A stretch of 64,000 nucleotides of DNA from Natrarchaeobius halalkaliphilus. Its GTDB lineage: Archaea; Halobacteriota; Halobacteria; Halobacteriales; Natrialbaceae. Location: positions 1 through 64,000 of the forward strand of contig NZ_REFY01000006.1 in assembly GCF_003841485.1 (NCBI RefSeq), in the 5' to 3' direction. Made by a program: the position numbers and the translations under genes. Each line of letters opens with the position of its first letter. The stretch's first letter is position 1. The notes beneath the pieces were generated by a model. That model was given only the letters and a program-made list of their open reading frames with translations. It did no database searches and was not told the DNA's origin. This document shows positions 35,073 to 43,492 of this stretch, one piece after another.

Positions 35073-35693
35073 ATGCCCGACTGCGACTACTGTGACGCGT
35101 CGTTTACCGACGAGGAGGCGTATCTGGATCACCTGGCGAGCGAGCACGCCGCAGATCTCGGACGGATCGACCGACGACGCGTCGAACGACGAGGCTCGCT
35201 CGAGGGCGACGGTGGCAGCAGTCCGATCGTTCTCTACGGTCTCGCGCTCGCGTTCGGTCTGATCGTGATCGGTGCGGTGGGATACGTCGTGACGTCGGGA
35301 ATGGCCGACGAGGGCTACGTCCACGAGCACGGGCAACTGACCGTCGAAGTCGACGACGAGGTGATCGACTTCGAACAGCAACGGTACTACCAGGAGGAAC
35401 TGGGTGGAACGTTCCACTTCCACCCGGACGACGGGAACACCTGGCATATGCACCCCGATCGCGTCGACCTCGAACACGCGATGGCGGACATCGAGATGCC
35501 GATCTCCGAGGGCGCGATCACGATCCACGGCGAAGCCTTCGACGACGACGCTCCGGATACGAACGTCGAGATCACGATAAACGACGAACCAGCCGATCTC
35601 TCGGAGGAGCTTCACGACGGCGATCAGATCCGGATCGCGGTCGAAACCGCCGACGGTGACGGTCTTCCGGACGCTGCCGACGAAGACCACTGA
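35073..35693 (+). CDS. Membrane-anchored protein with N-terminal C2H2 zinc finger and His-rich external domain
   Basis: The 206-residue protein starts MPDCDYCDASFTDEEAYLDH, a C2H2 finger with C4, C7, H20 and H25, on the cytoplasmic side. One membrane helix follows (about residues 49-74). The external domain (75-206) contains a cluster FHFHPDDGNTWHMHPD, whose alternating histidines suggest a metal site, and ends in an acidic tail. The combination of a finger with a single-pass anchor and an external His cluster is seen in haloarchaea but without a known role. ATG 35073 is preferred over an upstream frame start at 35052, since the finger begins right after it. Confidence 0.78.
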   Translation: MPDCDYCDASFTDEEAYLDHLASEHAADLGRIDRRRVERRGSLEGDGGSSPIVLYGLALAFGLIVIGAVGYVVTSGMADEGYVHEHGQLTVEVDDEVIDFEQQRYYQEELGGTFHFHPDDGNTWHMHPDRVDLEHAMADIEMPISEGAITIHGEAFDDDAPDTNVEITINDEPADLSEELHDGDQIRIAVETADGDGLPDAADEDH

Positions 35694-35761
35694 TCCCCAC
35701 GCCCGTTTCCCGAACAGCACGTCGGGCGTCGATCGCGTTCACTTTCGCTCCGGTGGCGGCA

Positions 35762-35770
35762 GTTTAAATA
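35762..35770 (+). promoter_or_regulatory. TATA-like box of the rpa3 operon
   Basis: GTTTAAATA lies 22-30 bases before the ATG of the 10-codon leader ORF at 35792. If transcription starts at that ATG, the leader ORF is leaderless and rpa3 is the second cistron. Confidence 0.55.
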
Positions 35771-35791
35771 GTATCGGGCGCGAACACCGGT

Positions 35792-35824
35792 ATGTCTCCC
35801 ACTGAAACCCAAGAGGAGGCGTGA
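35792..35824 (+). CDS. Ten-codon leader ORF before rpa3 (MSPTETQEEA)
   Basis: ATG 35792 to TGA 35822-35824 encodes MSPTETQEEA. Its last codons include GAGGAGG (35813-35819), which can pair with 16S rRNA and lies about 10 bases before the rpa3 ATG at 35829. The arrangement (leaderless mini-ORF that carries the ribosome site of the main gene) suggests coupled translation. It is too short to prove by coding statistics. Confidence 0.45.
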   Translation: MSPTETQEEA

Positions 35825-35828
35825 CACA

Positions 35829-36758
35829 ATGAGCGACGTACGACAGCACGCAGCGGACATACACGAGCAGTTTTCCGACCACATCGACGTCACCGTCGAA
35901 GAGATCGAAGAGCGTCTGCACACGCTCGTCGACGAATATAAAGTGCCGACGGACGAGGCACGACGGAGCGTCACGAACCACTACCTCGAGGAGGCGGGTC
36001 TAGAGCACGAGGACATCTCGAGTGGCTCGAGCCAGCGCGTCTCCGTCGAGGACGTCGAGGAACCCGAACAGTGGGTCGACCTCACGGCGAAAGTCATCGA
36101 ACTCTGGGACCCCCGGAGCGATGCCGTCGCCCAGGTCGGTCTGCTTGGCGATCCGACGGGAACGATCAAGTTCACGAAGTGGGCCAAATCGGATCTCCCC
36201 TCGCTCGAGGAGGGCGGCGTCTACGAACTCGGGAACGTCGTCACCGACGAGTATCAGGGCCGATACTCGGTCAAACTGAACAGCACGACGGTCATCGAGG
36301 AACTCGACGAGGAGATCGAAGTCGGTGACGACACGAGCGAGATCGAAGGCGCACTCGTCGACATGCAAAGCGGCAGCGGCCTCATCAAGCGCTGTCCAAA
36401 GGAGGACTGTACCCGCGTTCTCCAGAACGGCCGCTGTAACGAACACGGCGAAGTCGAAGGCGAGTTCGATCTCCGGATCAAGGCCGTCGTCGACGACGGA
36501 ATCGACGCCCACGAGGTCATCTTCGATAAGGACGCCACCGAGGAGCTAACCGGTCTGAGCCTCGAGGAAGCGAAAGACATGGCGATGGACGCACTCGATA
36601 CCACCGTCGTGGCCGACGAAATCGCAGACGACATCGTCGGCACCTACTACCGGATCGAGGGACCGACGTTCGGCCGGTACGTCCTCGCGGACGATGTCGA
36701 GGAACTCGGCGGACCGACGGATGCTGAATCGCTGCTAATCAGAGCGAGGTCGATGTGA
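35829..36758 (+). CDS. rpa3: Replication protein A with zinc finger (Rpa3-like)
   Basis: Single-strand DNA-binding protein of 309 residues. Residues 1-60 are helical; an OB fold follows (about 75-160, WVDLTAKVIELWDPRS, TGTIKFTKWAKSDLPSLEEG), then a linker and a zinc finger (CPKEDCTRVLQNGRCNEHG, about residues 195-213), then a second OB-like domain with GTYYRIEGPTFGRYVLADDV. Length matches Haloferax Rpa3 rather than the longer Rpa1, and no phosphoesterase gene follows as it does for rpa1. It is co-transcribed with its partner gene one base downstream. Confidence 0.9.
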   Translation: MSDVRQHAADIHEQFSDHIDVTVEEIEERLHTLVDEYKVPTDEARRSVTNHYLEEAGLEHEDISSGSSQRVSVEDVEEPEQWVDLTAKVIELWDPRSDAVAQVGLLGDPTGTIKFTKWAKSDLPSLEEGGVYELGNVVTDEYQGRYSVKLNSTTVIEELDEEIEVGDDTSEIEGALVDMQSGSGLIKRCPKEDCTRVLQNGRCNEHGEVEGEFDLRIKAVVDDGIDAHEVIFDKDATEELTGLSLEEAKDMAMDALDTTVVADEIADDIVGTYYRIEGPTFGRYVLADDVEELGGPTDAESLLIRARSM

Positions 36759-36759
36759 T

Positions 36760-37395
36760 ATGAGCCAGTCAGAACTCACCCGCGAAGTCGCGCGCCGCGT
36801 CTTCGCATCCGAATTCAACGATTCGACGTACGCCTTCAAAGAAAGCGACGACGAGCGCGCGCCGAACTACGCGCTGCTTCCGACCGGGGACCGGGCCAAC
36901 CGCGTCCTCGTCGTTGGAACCCTAACCGAAACCGAAGACGTCGGTGAAGACAGCGAGTACTGGCGCGGACGCGTCGTCGATCCGACGGGCACGTTCTTCG
37001 TCTACGCCGGCCAGTATCAGCCCGAAGCGGCCTCGGTGCTCCGGGATACCGAACCACCGGCGTACGCCGCTGTGGTCGGGAAACCCCGAACGTACGAAAC
37101 CGAAGACGGAACGGTGAACGTCTCCCTTCGACCCGAATCTATCTCCATCGTCGACGATGCGACCCGCGACCGGTGGGTCGTCGAAACCGCCGAACGGACG
37201 CTCGATCGTATCGAGGCGTTCGAGGAGTGGGAGGCCGAACAGGAGGCCCCCGAGAGCGCCTCAACCGCGCCCACGAACGAGTACGCCCAGATGGCTCGCG
37301 AGCGCTACGATTCACCCGTCGTGAACTATCGAAACGACGTTATTCAGGCCCTCGAGGGGCTCGAAGAGACGAGCGATCCCGAAGCGACGGTTTGA
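36760..37395 (+). CDS. rpap3: RPA-associated protein (Rpap3-like, COG3390)
   Basis: Partner of Rpa3, forming a heteromeric single-strand binding complex in haloarchaea. The 211-residue protein begins with a helical segment (TREVARRVFASEFND) and an OB fold (NRVLVVGTLTETED, YWRGRVVDPTGTFFVYAGQY, about residues 45-90), with a C-terminal helical tail. Start ATG 36760 is one base after the rpa3 stop, so expression is coupled. Family assignment rests on operon position and the GTFFVYAGQYQPEA motif. Confidence 0.9.
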   Translation: MSQSELTREVARRVFASEFNDSTYAFKESDDERAPNYALLPTGDRANRVLVVGTLTETEDVGEDSEYWRGRVVDPTGTFFVYAGQYQPEAASVLRDTEPPAYAAVVGKPRTYETEDGTVNVSLRPESISIVDDATRDRWVVETAERTLDRIEAFEEWEAEQEAPESASTAPTNEYAQMARERYDSPVVNYRNDVIQALEGLEETSDPEATV

Positions 37396-37549
37396 GTCAG
37401 GCTGGGATCTCGTGGTGCTACACAGCCAAACCCGTTCGCCGTCGTAACCCAGGTCGGTTCGCCGTAGAGACAACGAACACCGCACTCGGTTCATCGAGGT
37501 GGCGGCTCTCGAGAGTGGCGGTTCGAACTCCAGAACGGTCAGTACAGTC

Positions 37550-37630
37550 GTTATACGGACGGCTGTACCGGTTGACGGGTGCTATCGCGACCCGTCTATG
37601 TCGCACCGGTACTAACTGACAACGGACCCT
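37550..37630. repeat. Dispersed palindromic repeat copy between rpap3 and sepF
   Basis: ATACGGACGGCTGTACC on the left, the centre GCTATCGCGACCCGTCT shared exactly with the 14.2 kb copy, and TCGCACCGGTACTAACTGAC with ACGGACCCT on the right. It ends at the sepF stop; the two neighbouring genes converge here. The remaining 37396-37549 shows no gene. Confidence 0.65.
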
Positions 37631-37631
37631 C

Positions 37632-37994
37632 TCAAAACGACTGGCCGAGTTTTTCGCGTCCGATTCGAACGCCCGTTGGCGTAATAATCATCTGGTCGTC
37701 GCCCTTTCTGACGATATCGCCGTTGACCTCCTGGGCCACCTGCCGGAGTTCGTCGACGACGTGTTCGACGGTGCTATCGTTCGTTCGTAGCCGAGTGACG
37801 TCTGCGATGACGATGTCGCCGTCGTAGACGGCTTCTTTGATGTCGATCGCGTCGGCCTGTCCGCTGACTTCTGCGATGTGTACCTGCATACTCGCGTCCG
37901 CCGATTCCGTCGAGACGTCGTCGAGATCCAGTTCGACGTAATCCTCGGCGGTTCGAGACTGGTTCCCGCCGATGATTCTACTCATGAGTCCCAT
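37632..37994 (-). CDS. sepF: Archaeal cell-division protein SepF
   Basis: SepF anchors FtsZ to the membrane and is essential for haloarchaeal division. The 120-residue protein has a short N-terminal amphipathic stretch (MGLMSRIIGG), a 25-residue linker, and the compact SepF domain (AIDIKEAVYDGDIVIADVTR, VVDELRQVAQEVNGDIVRKG, MIITPTGVRIGREKL). Length and pattern match archaeal SepF. The ATG at 37992-37994 retains the membrane-targeting helix. FtsZ is not in the window. Confidence 0.9.
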   Translation of the reverse strand: MGLMSRIIGGNQSRTAEDYVELDLDDVSTESADASMQVHIAEVSGQADAIDIKEAVYDGDIVIADVTRLRTNDSTVEHVVDELRQVAQEVNGDIVRKGDDQMIITPTGVRIGREKLGQSF

Positions 37995-38108
37995 TGCCGT
38001 TATCCACTGTCGCCGCGAGTATAGTTCTTACGTCAGACACCGTTTCGGAACTGGTAATTTCAGTTTCGGATTTCGGCGTGGTTTTGCGATCGAAATCAAA
38101 AGATCGGT

Positions 38109-38588
38109 TCAACCGGCGAACTCGTAGAGATCGTCACCGACGTGATGAAGCGAGTCGACGACTTTTCCCTCGTCACCGACCATGTCGGCGCCGTCGACAC
38201 GAGCGCGGCCGATCGCCAGCACTTTTCCGTGAGACTCCTCCGCGATGAGCACCAGATCGTCAGACGCGATGTCGTCGGTCGCCTCGGTGATCCCGGGACG
38301 CATCACGTCGGCACCGTCGCTGACGAACGAAATCGCACCCGAATCGACCGTCACAACCCGCTGGCTGGGTTCGTACGCGTTGGCTCCGCGAACCGTCAGA
38401 AACGGCTGCTCGTCGAAGTACGACACCTGGGGTTCGCCGTCGATCAGGATCACTTCCCAGTCGGTGTCTTCGAACTCGACGCGCTCGTAGGTGTCGCCGT
38501 CCGGTGTGACGCCGAGTTGATCCGAAAGCGTGTCCTCGAGTTCCGAAACGGCGTCACTCCGGAGGTGATGTCGAGACTTTACCTGCAT
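38109..38588 (-). CDS. PUA-domain RNA-binding protein (MCT-1/Tma20-like)
   Basis: The 159-residue protein begins MQVKSRHHLRSDAVSELEDT. Residues 1-75 form the pre-PUA region and 78-155 the PUA domain (VVTVDSGAISFVSDGADVMRPGI and AIGRARVDG). Such proteins bind structured RNA; the eukaryotic relatives MCT-1 and DENR act in translation reinitiation and ribosome recycling. The start at 38588 is supported by a TATA-like GCTTAAAT (complement of about 38610-38617) 22-30 bases upstream; an upstream in-frame codon would include this box. Confidence 0.85.
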   Translation of the reverse strand: MQVKSRHHLRSDAVSELEDTLSDQLGVTPDGDTYERVEFEDTDWEVILIDGEPQVSYFDEQPFLTVRGANAYEPSQRVVTVDSGAISFVSDGADVMRPGITEATDDIASDDLVLIAEESHGKVLAIGRARVDGADMVGDEGKVVDSLHHVGDDLYEFAG

Positions 38589-38729
38589 ACACGCGCTTGC
38601 GCCCGTTTGCATTTAAGCTGTTAGATTCGTTTCCCCGTCTAAGCGGATAGAGTCGCTTCCTCGTCGGATCCGATCGCACAGCGGGCGAATCGGGCGAGCG
38701 TATTCCTCGCTTCGTGTGGTTATCCAGAC

Positions 38730-39359
38730 ATGGTCAGGACGCTTTCCGGGGACGGGACGGATCGAATGGAGGCACTGAGCGACGGCCTGTTCGCGATCGT
38801 GCTCACGCTGTTGGTGTTGCAGTTCGACGTTCCAGAGGTCTCTGCGTCGGAGCTTCCGACTGCGATCGCAGATCAGGAAACGCTGTTGGTCAGCTACCTG
38901 TTGAGCTTTCTCGTCGTCGGCCTCTACTGGATCATCCACCACAATCTCTTTCGGTACATTACTCGCCACGATCGATTGCTGCTATGGATGAACCTCCTGT
39001 TTTTGCTCTCGATATCGTTTCTGCCCTATCCGACGGAATTACTCGGAATGTACGGCACGCAGTTCGCCTGGACGTTGTACGCGACCAACTTCGCGCTCGT
39101 GGGCGTTTTCCTCACCGCCGTCTGGTCGTACGCTACTCGAGCGGGCTTTACCGACGATCGAATCGACGATCGAACGGCCTGGCTGGTGACGATCAGGGGA
39201 ATGATCTCGCCCGCCGTCTTCGTACTCTCGATCGGTGTCGCCGCCGTCTCACTCTCGATTGCCTTTTTCGTTCCGGTGTTGATCGTCCCGTCCCAGCTTG
39301 TGTGGGCTCGGTACTACCAGCGAGAGACGGGAGCAACGGACGCGGACGAGATGGGATAG
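38730..39359 (+). CDS. TMEM175-family (DUF1211) potassium channel-like membrane protein
   Basis: The 209-residue protein has six membrane helices. Helix one carries the family signature RMEALSDGLFAIVLTLLVL; the conserved FSD motif reads LSD here, with the Ser-Asp kept. Prokaryotic TMEM175 proteins form tetrameric potassium-permeable channels lined by hydrophobic residues of helix one. A second landmark is the histidine-rich loop after helix three (YWIIHHNLFRYITRHDR). Neighbours give no hint on its role. Confidence 0.88.
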   Translation: MVRTLSGDGTDRMEALSDGLFAIVLTLLVLQFDVPEVSASELPTAIADQETLLVSYLLSFLVVGLYWIIHHNLFRYITRHDRLLLWMNLLFLLSISFLPYPTELLGMYGTQFAWTLYATNFALVGVFLTAVWSYATRAGFTDDRIDDRTAWLVTIRGMISPAVFVLSIGVAAVSLSIAFFVPVLIVPSQLVWARYYQRETGATDADEMG

Positions 39360-39501
39360 GAGGAGGGACGTGTGCCCCGCCCCAGCGAACGTCCTCGAGA
39401 TCTGGCACCTTCGTTCGAACCTGACTGATCGGACGACGGAACTGTATACGCGACCGAATACGGTGACAATTGCTAAGTGATAACGCGACGTACGCCCCAC
39501 C

Positions 39502-39792
39502 ATGTGGTCCGCCCGGAACCGCACTGAGGCGGTGACGTGTCTCGCCTGCGGGGACGAGGTGTCCCGGTCGCGAGCGCGCGAGTACGACAAGCACGGTGAC
39601 CGCTGGAACCGCGCGGACAAGACGTTCGAGCATCTCTGTAAACGCTGTGATGACGAACTGTGTCGTCATCCACGGGACGAACTCGAGGAGCTCCTCGTCG
39701 AACTCGAGGCGGGAACGGACGGGACGAGTAGATTTCTCACAGCCTATTTCCGCGCCGTCGAAGAGCGATACGGGTCGCTCGAGGAGCGTTGA
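39502..39792 (+). CDS. Small haloarchaeal zinc-ribbon protein
   Basis: The 96-residue protein starts MWSARNRTEAVTCLACGDEV and has CLAC (C13, C16) and CKRC followed by another Cys (CKRCDDELCRH, about residues 46-56), enough for one zinc site, and a helical C-terminus (DELEELLVELEAG). No other motif. It lies 79 bases before the RNB exonuclease on the same strand. Function unknown; a nucleic-acid or protein contact role is plausible for a ribbon of this type. Confidence 0.75.
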   Translation: MWSARNRTEAVTCLACGDEVSRSRAREYDKHGDRWNRADKTFEHLCKRCDDELCRHPRDELEELLVELEAGTDGTSRFLTAYFRAVEERYGSLEER

Positions 39793-39871
39793 TCGCCCGT
39801 CACGGTGCGAGCGCTGTTGTCGCGACGGCCGTCCCGACACGACTTTCACACCCACGTCCGTAGGCCCCCTC

Positions 39872-41152
39872 ATGAGCGACGATGCACAGGCCGAAGCCGG
39901 TACGGCCGAAGGACAGGGCCCCGTCGAAATCTCCGAAGAGCTCTCGCGTCATCTCGAGAACAAACGCGAGGAACTCTTCGAGAAGTTCGAGATACGTGAT
40001 GGGTTTCCCGCCGAGGTACTCGACGAGGCCGAGGCCCGGACGGAGAACGTCCAGTCGGAGATCACGGACGAAATCGACGAGAGGCGTGATCTTCGCGATC
40101 TGACGACGTGGACGACGGATCCGATCGACGCCCAGGACTTCGACGATGCGATCTCGGTCGAAGAGCGCGACGACGAGTACGTCCTCTGGGTCCACATCGC
40201 TGATGTGGCCCACTACGTCCACCCCGAGTCGTCGATGTGGACGGAAGCGGTCGAGCGGGGGAACACGGTCTATCTTCCGGGATACACCGTTCACATGCTC
40301 CCGCCAGTACTCGCTGAATCCGTCTGCTCGCTCGTTCCCAACGAGGAGCGATTCGCCCACACCGTCGAGATGCACCTCGACAGGGAGACGCTCTCCTACG
40401 AGACGATCGACATCTACAAATCGGTCATCGAATCCGACGAGCGACTCACTTACTCGCAGGCGGAAAACCGCCTCGACGATCCGGACGCTCCGCTACACGA
40501 GGAGAACGTCCTCGTTCACGATCTCGCAGATCAGATGCACGAACAGCGTAAGGAGGACGGCTCGCTCGTGTTGAACCCCTCCCGAGACCGTGCGCACACG
40601 ATCATCGAAGAGTGCATGCTCAAAGCCAACAAGGCCGTGACGCACGAACTCATGTGGAATCGCGGCGTAGAGGCGATGTACCGCGTCCACCCCCAGCCCA
40701 GCCCCGACGAGTGGTCAAAGGCGCTGCAGGAGATCCAGGACCTGGACGGCGTCTCGATCCCCGGAGACACGTGGGAAGATCCGCGAAAAGCCGTCAACGC
40801 AACGCTCGAGGAGGCCCCCAGCCGCCAACTCGATAAGATCCAGTGGGCCGTCATGAAAGTGATGCCCCGTGCGCGCTACATGAACGATCCGTTCGGCGGT
40901 CACCACGCGCTCAACTTCGAGATCTACGGCCACTTCACCAGTCCGATCCGCCGGCTTTCGGACCTGATCAATCACTGGATCGTCTACCAGAACGATGTCC
41001 CCGAAAACCTCGTTGCACTCTGTGACCGCGCGAGCGACAAACAAAAAGACGCAGAGCAGTGCGAGCGAGAGTACAAGTCGTTCCTTCAGGAGGTCGACCT
41101 CGATCCGATGGCGGTCAACAACCGCGGGATCGAAGTCGTCGACTCAGACTGA
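39872..41152 (+). CDS. RNB-domain 3'-5' exoribonuclease (RNase R/II-like), catalytic domain only
   Basis: The 426-residue enzyme has the RNB active-site cluster DPIDAQDFDDAIS (residues 83-95, metal-binding Asps), WVHIADVAHYV, GNTVYLPGYTVHMLP, and the closing HFTSPIRRLSDLINHW that positions RNA. It lacks the N-terminal cold-shock and C-terminal S1 domains of bacterial RNase R, as is usual for haloarchaeal versions. Degrades RNA processively from the 3' end; in Haloferax the homologue is reported to be essential. Its stop is separated by a single base from the stop of the convergent rqcH. Confidence 0.92.
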   Translation: MSDDAQAEAGTAEGQGPVEISEELSRHLENKREELFEKFEIRDGFPAEVLDEAEARTENVQSEITDEIDERRDLRDLTTWTTDPIDAQDFDDAISVEERDDEYVLWVHIADVAHYVHPESSMWTEAVERGNTVYLPGYTVHMLPPVLAESVCSLVPNEERFAHTVEMHLDRETLSYETIDIYKSVIESDERLTYSQAENRLDDPDAPLHEENVLVHDLADQMHEQRKEDGSLVLNPSRDRAHTIIEECMLKANKAVTHELMWNRGVEAMYRVHPQPSPDEWSKALQEIQDLDGVSIPGDTWEDPRKAVNATLEEAPSRQLDKIQWAVMKVMPRARYMNDPFGGHHALNFEIYGHFTSPIRRLSDLINHWIVYQNDVPENLVALCDRASDKQKDAEQCEREYKSFLQEVDLDPMAVNNRGIEVVDSD

Positions 41153-41153
41153 C

Positions 41154-43340
41154 TCACTCCTCTGCGATCCGACTTCCGCCGGGCGGCATGAAGTGTTGAA
41201 TCCGGTCCGGGCTCGCGATCTTTCGGACGAACGACTCGTCTTCGAATCGCTCGCGGAACCGTCGGTACAGTCGCTTCGCCGCGTCGGCCTGAGCGTATCG
41301 TCCGGGCTCGAGATCGATCGTCGTCGCCGCCTGGCCGTCGATCGCTGACGGTGGTCCGCCGATCACGCGGGTGTAGGGCTCACACTGGATGCCGACCGCC
41401 GTCCCCACCGGCGTATCCCGGTAGTACGTCCGGTCGCCTCGGATCGCGAATCCGCCTTTCTCGAGGTACTCGCCGCTTTCGGGCGTCTTCGTCACCTGGC
41501 CCGAATCGACGGCGTAGACGTCACCCGCGTAGCGCCCGTCCTTCCAGACCGACGAGTAGGTGACCGCGAACTGTGCGGCCTCCTCGATGCTCGAGTCCGG
41601 GAGATCGATATCGGACGAGGACGCCTCGCTCGGATCGGTCGCCTTCAGGACGGTGACGGGGCCGCCGTGGGCCTGAGTGTGCAACACGGTGTCGCCCGGC
41701 TCGAGATACTTTTTGACCAGCTCCTCGTTCTGGTCTGCGTTTCGGCCGCCGATCACGAGGTAGCCGTCGCTGGTATGAAACCAGCGGAACCGATCGAACC
41801 ACGGTTCGTTTTCCCGGATCGGGATCGAGGGCGATGCGAGCCAGTCCCGATCTACGTCGTCGTCTTCGTTCCGTCCGGCGTCGTCACCGTCGCCGTCGTC
41901 GGCCTCCCACTCCTCACGACGTCGTTTGGCCGCAGCGAGATCCTCTCGCGTGTCTTCGATCGCCGCGAGCGCACCCTCCTTTTTCTCCCCGATGCGTTTC
42001 GCTTCGGTGTAGAGGCGGTCTGCGTTCTGCTCGAGCCCCTCGCTGGCGTCGATGTCGATTCGCGATCCCTCGAGTTCGACCGTCACGAGCCCCTCGCTGG
42101 CGTCGATGTCGACGACGGCTTCGGCGGCCTCGATTCCGCGATCCCTTCCCTCTTCGAACCGTTCTTCGATCTCGTCCCACGAGCGGTCTTGCTCGCGAGC
42201 GTTCTGGACCGTCGACAGGATCTCGTCGATCAGACCGTACTCGGCGTACAGCAACTCCGCGTTCTCCCGCATGGCCTCCGCTTCCAGCTCGAAGCCGTCG
42301 ATCGCACCCTGTTGTTGTTCGATGATCCGCTCGTACTTCGCGATCTCTTCTTCGAAATCCGGGCGTTGATCCGTCGGATCCGGCGCTTGCTCGTCCGCTC
42401 GCTCGAGTCGGAAGAAGTAATCGTCGAGCGCCGTCAGGAAGTTGTCGTATGGCTCGGCGGCCAGCTCGCCGTGTTCTTCGAGCGGGAACGGCGTGGCGTC
42501 GAGAACGCGGTCGGCACTCGAGTCGGTCGTCGGCTGTGGATCCTCGCCGGACGTCCCGTCACCCTCGTCCGCACCGCCGTCGTCGTCCGCGCGCTCGAGA
42601 TAGAGCCGCGCGTCGAAGTTCCGGTTGCGAACGTCGAGTGCGAGCCGTTCGATGGCGCTGTACAGTCGCTCGTAGACGTCTTCGTCGGCCTCGTCGATAT
42701 CCATCTCCTTTTCGACGCCCGCGCGGGTACAGATTTCCTCACCGTAGAGACCGCCGAAGTTCAGCTGGGTCGCAAGCGTTCGCACGACGTCCGTATCGGA
42801 GTGTTCCATCTCGTGTTCGAACGCCTCGCGCGAGACGGTGAGCGGGTTCGTTCGAGTGTCGGGAAACTCGTATCGCGAGCCGGGGACGACCGTTCGGGAC
42901 TTCAGGCGGACGGTCTCCAGACAGTCGATCACCTCGTACTCGCCGTCGGTGACGGCGACGTTCCCCTGGCCGAACAGCTCGACGATGATCCGGGTGGTCC
43001 CGTCTTCGCGCTCGAAGACGAACTCGAGGATGCGGTCGAACTCGTACTGCGAGACGCCAGCGAAGTCCGCACCCGACAGTCGGTTGCGAAGCATCATCGC
43101 GAACTGTGGCGGGCGACCCGGTGCGTCCGGAACGCGCTCCGGAGCGACCGTGTGCGCTCGTTTGGTCTCTCCGACCTCGAGCAACAATTCGACCCGGCCG
43201 CGATCGAAGTCGCGCATCTTCAGCCGGACGAGATCGTCGCCGTAGAGGTAGGCCTTGTCGACTTTCGCTCCCTCGTAGGTCCCGAGTTCCCCGACGAGGG
43301 CGGCGAGGTCGACGCTCGTGAGCTCCCGCTTTGGATCCAT
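41154..43340 (-). CDS. rqcH: Ribosome quality control protein RqcH (NFACT family)
   Basis: Binds stalled 50S-peptidyl-tRNA complexes and adds C-terminal tails to aborted peptides. The 728-residue protein has NFACT-N (residues 1-200, with the Asp-Arg pair D102-R103 in YEFDRILEF that contacts tRNA), a helix-hairpin/coiled-coil middle (about 320-470), and NFACT-R (WFDRFRWFHTSDGYLVIGGRNADQNE, about 530-620). An acidic linker near 250-275 is a haloarchaeal insertion. An internal 18-residue duplication (VDIDASEGL/RIDIDASEGL) is visible in the coiled-coil part. Confidence 0.93.
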   Translation of the reverse strand: MDPKRELTSVDLAALVGELGTYEGAKVDKAYLYGDDLVRLKMRDFDRGRVELLLEVGETKRAHTVAPERVPDAPGRPPQFAMMLRNRLSGADFAGVSQYEFDRILEFVFEREDGTTRIIVELFGQGNVAVTDGEYEVIDCLETVRLKSRTVVPGSRYEFPDTRTNPLTVSREAFEHEMEHSDTDVVRTLATQLNFGGLYGEEICTRAGVEKEMDIDEADEDVYERLYSAIERLALDVRNRNFDARLYLERADDDGGADEGDGTSGEDPQPTTDSSADRVLDATPFPLEEHGELAAEPYDNFLTALDDYFFRLERADEQAPDPTDQRPDFEEEIAKYERIIEQQQGAIDGFELEAEAMRENAELLYAEYGLIDEILSTVQNAREQDRSWDEIEERFEEGRDRGIEAAEAVVDIDASEGLVTVELEGSRIDIDASEGLEQNADRLYTEAKRIGEKKEGALAAIEDTREDLAAAKRRREEWEADDGDGDDAGRNEDDDVDRDWLASPSIPIRENEPWFDRFRWFHTSDGYLVIGGRNADQNEELVKKYLEPGDTVLHTQAHGGPVTVLKATDPSEASSSDIDLPDSSIEEAAQFAVTYSSVWKDGRYAGDVYAVDSGQVTKTPESGEYLEKGGFAIRGDRTYYRDTPVGTAVGIQCEPYTRVIGGPPSAIDGQAATTIDLEPGRYAQADAAKRLYRRFRERFEDESFVRKIASPDRIQHFMPPGGSRIAEE
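42032..42112. repeat. 27-base exact direct repeat with 54-base period inside rqcH
   Basis: The stretch starting CGAGCCCCTCGCTGGCGTCG at 42032-42058 recurs exactly at 42086-42112. It encodes the twice-occurring DIDASEGL, so one 54-base (18-codon) unit has been tandemly duplicated in frame without harming the reading frame. Confidence 0.8.
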
Positions 43341-43492
43341 ACCCGTATCTGGCCGGCGCTGTCAAAAAGACGTGTCGCTCCGAACCGACACCCGTCGATC
43401 CGCCGTGGCTCGAGACGCGGTCGATCGAAACGCGGATCCGTCGACGACGTCGGTCGGAAAAGCTAATCCGGACCGGGACACTTGACTCGAGC

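Noticed and set aside
41667-43466. A 599-residue plus-strand frame opposite rqcH
   Set aside because: Antisense shadow of a clear NFACT gene; same periodicity, no start context.
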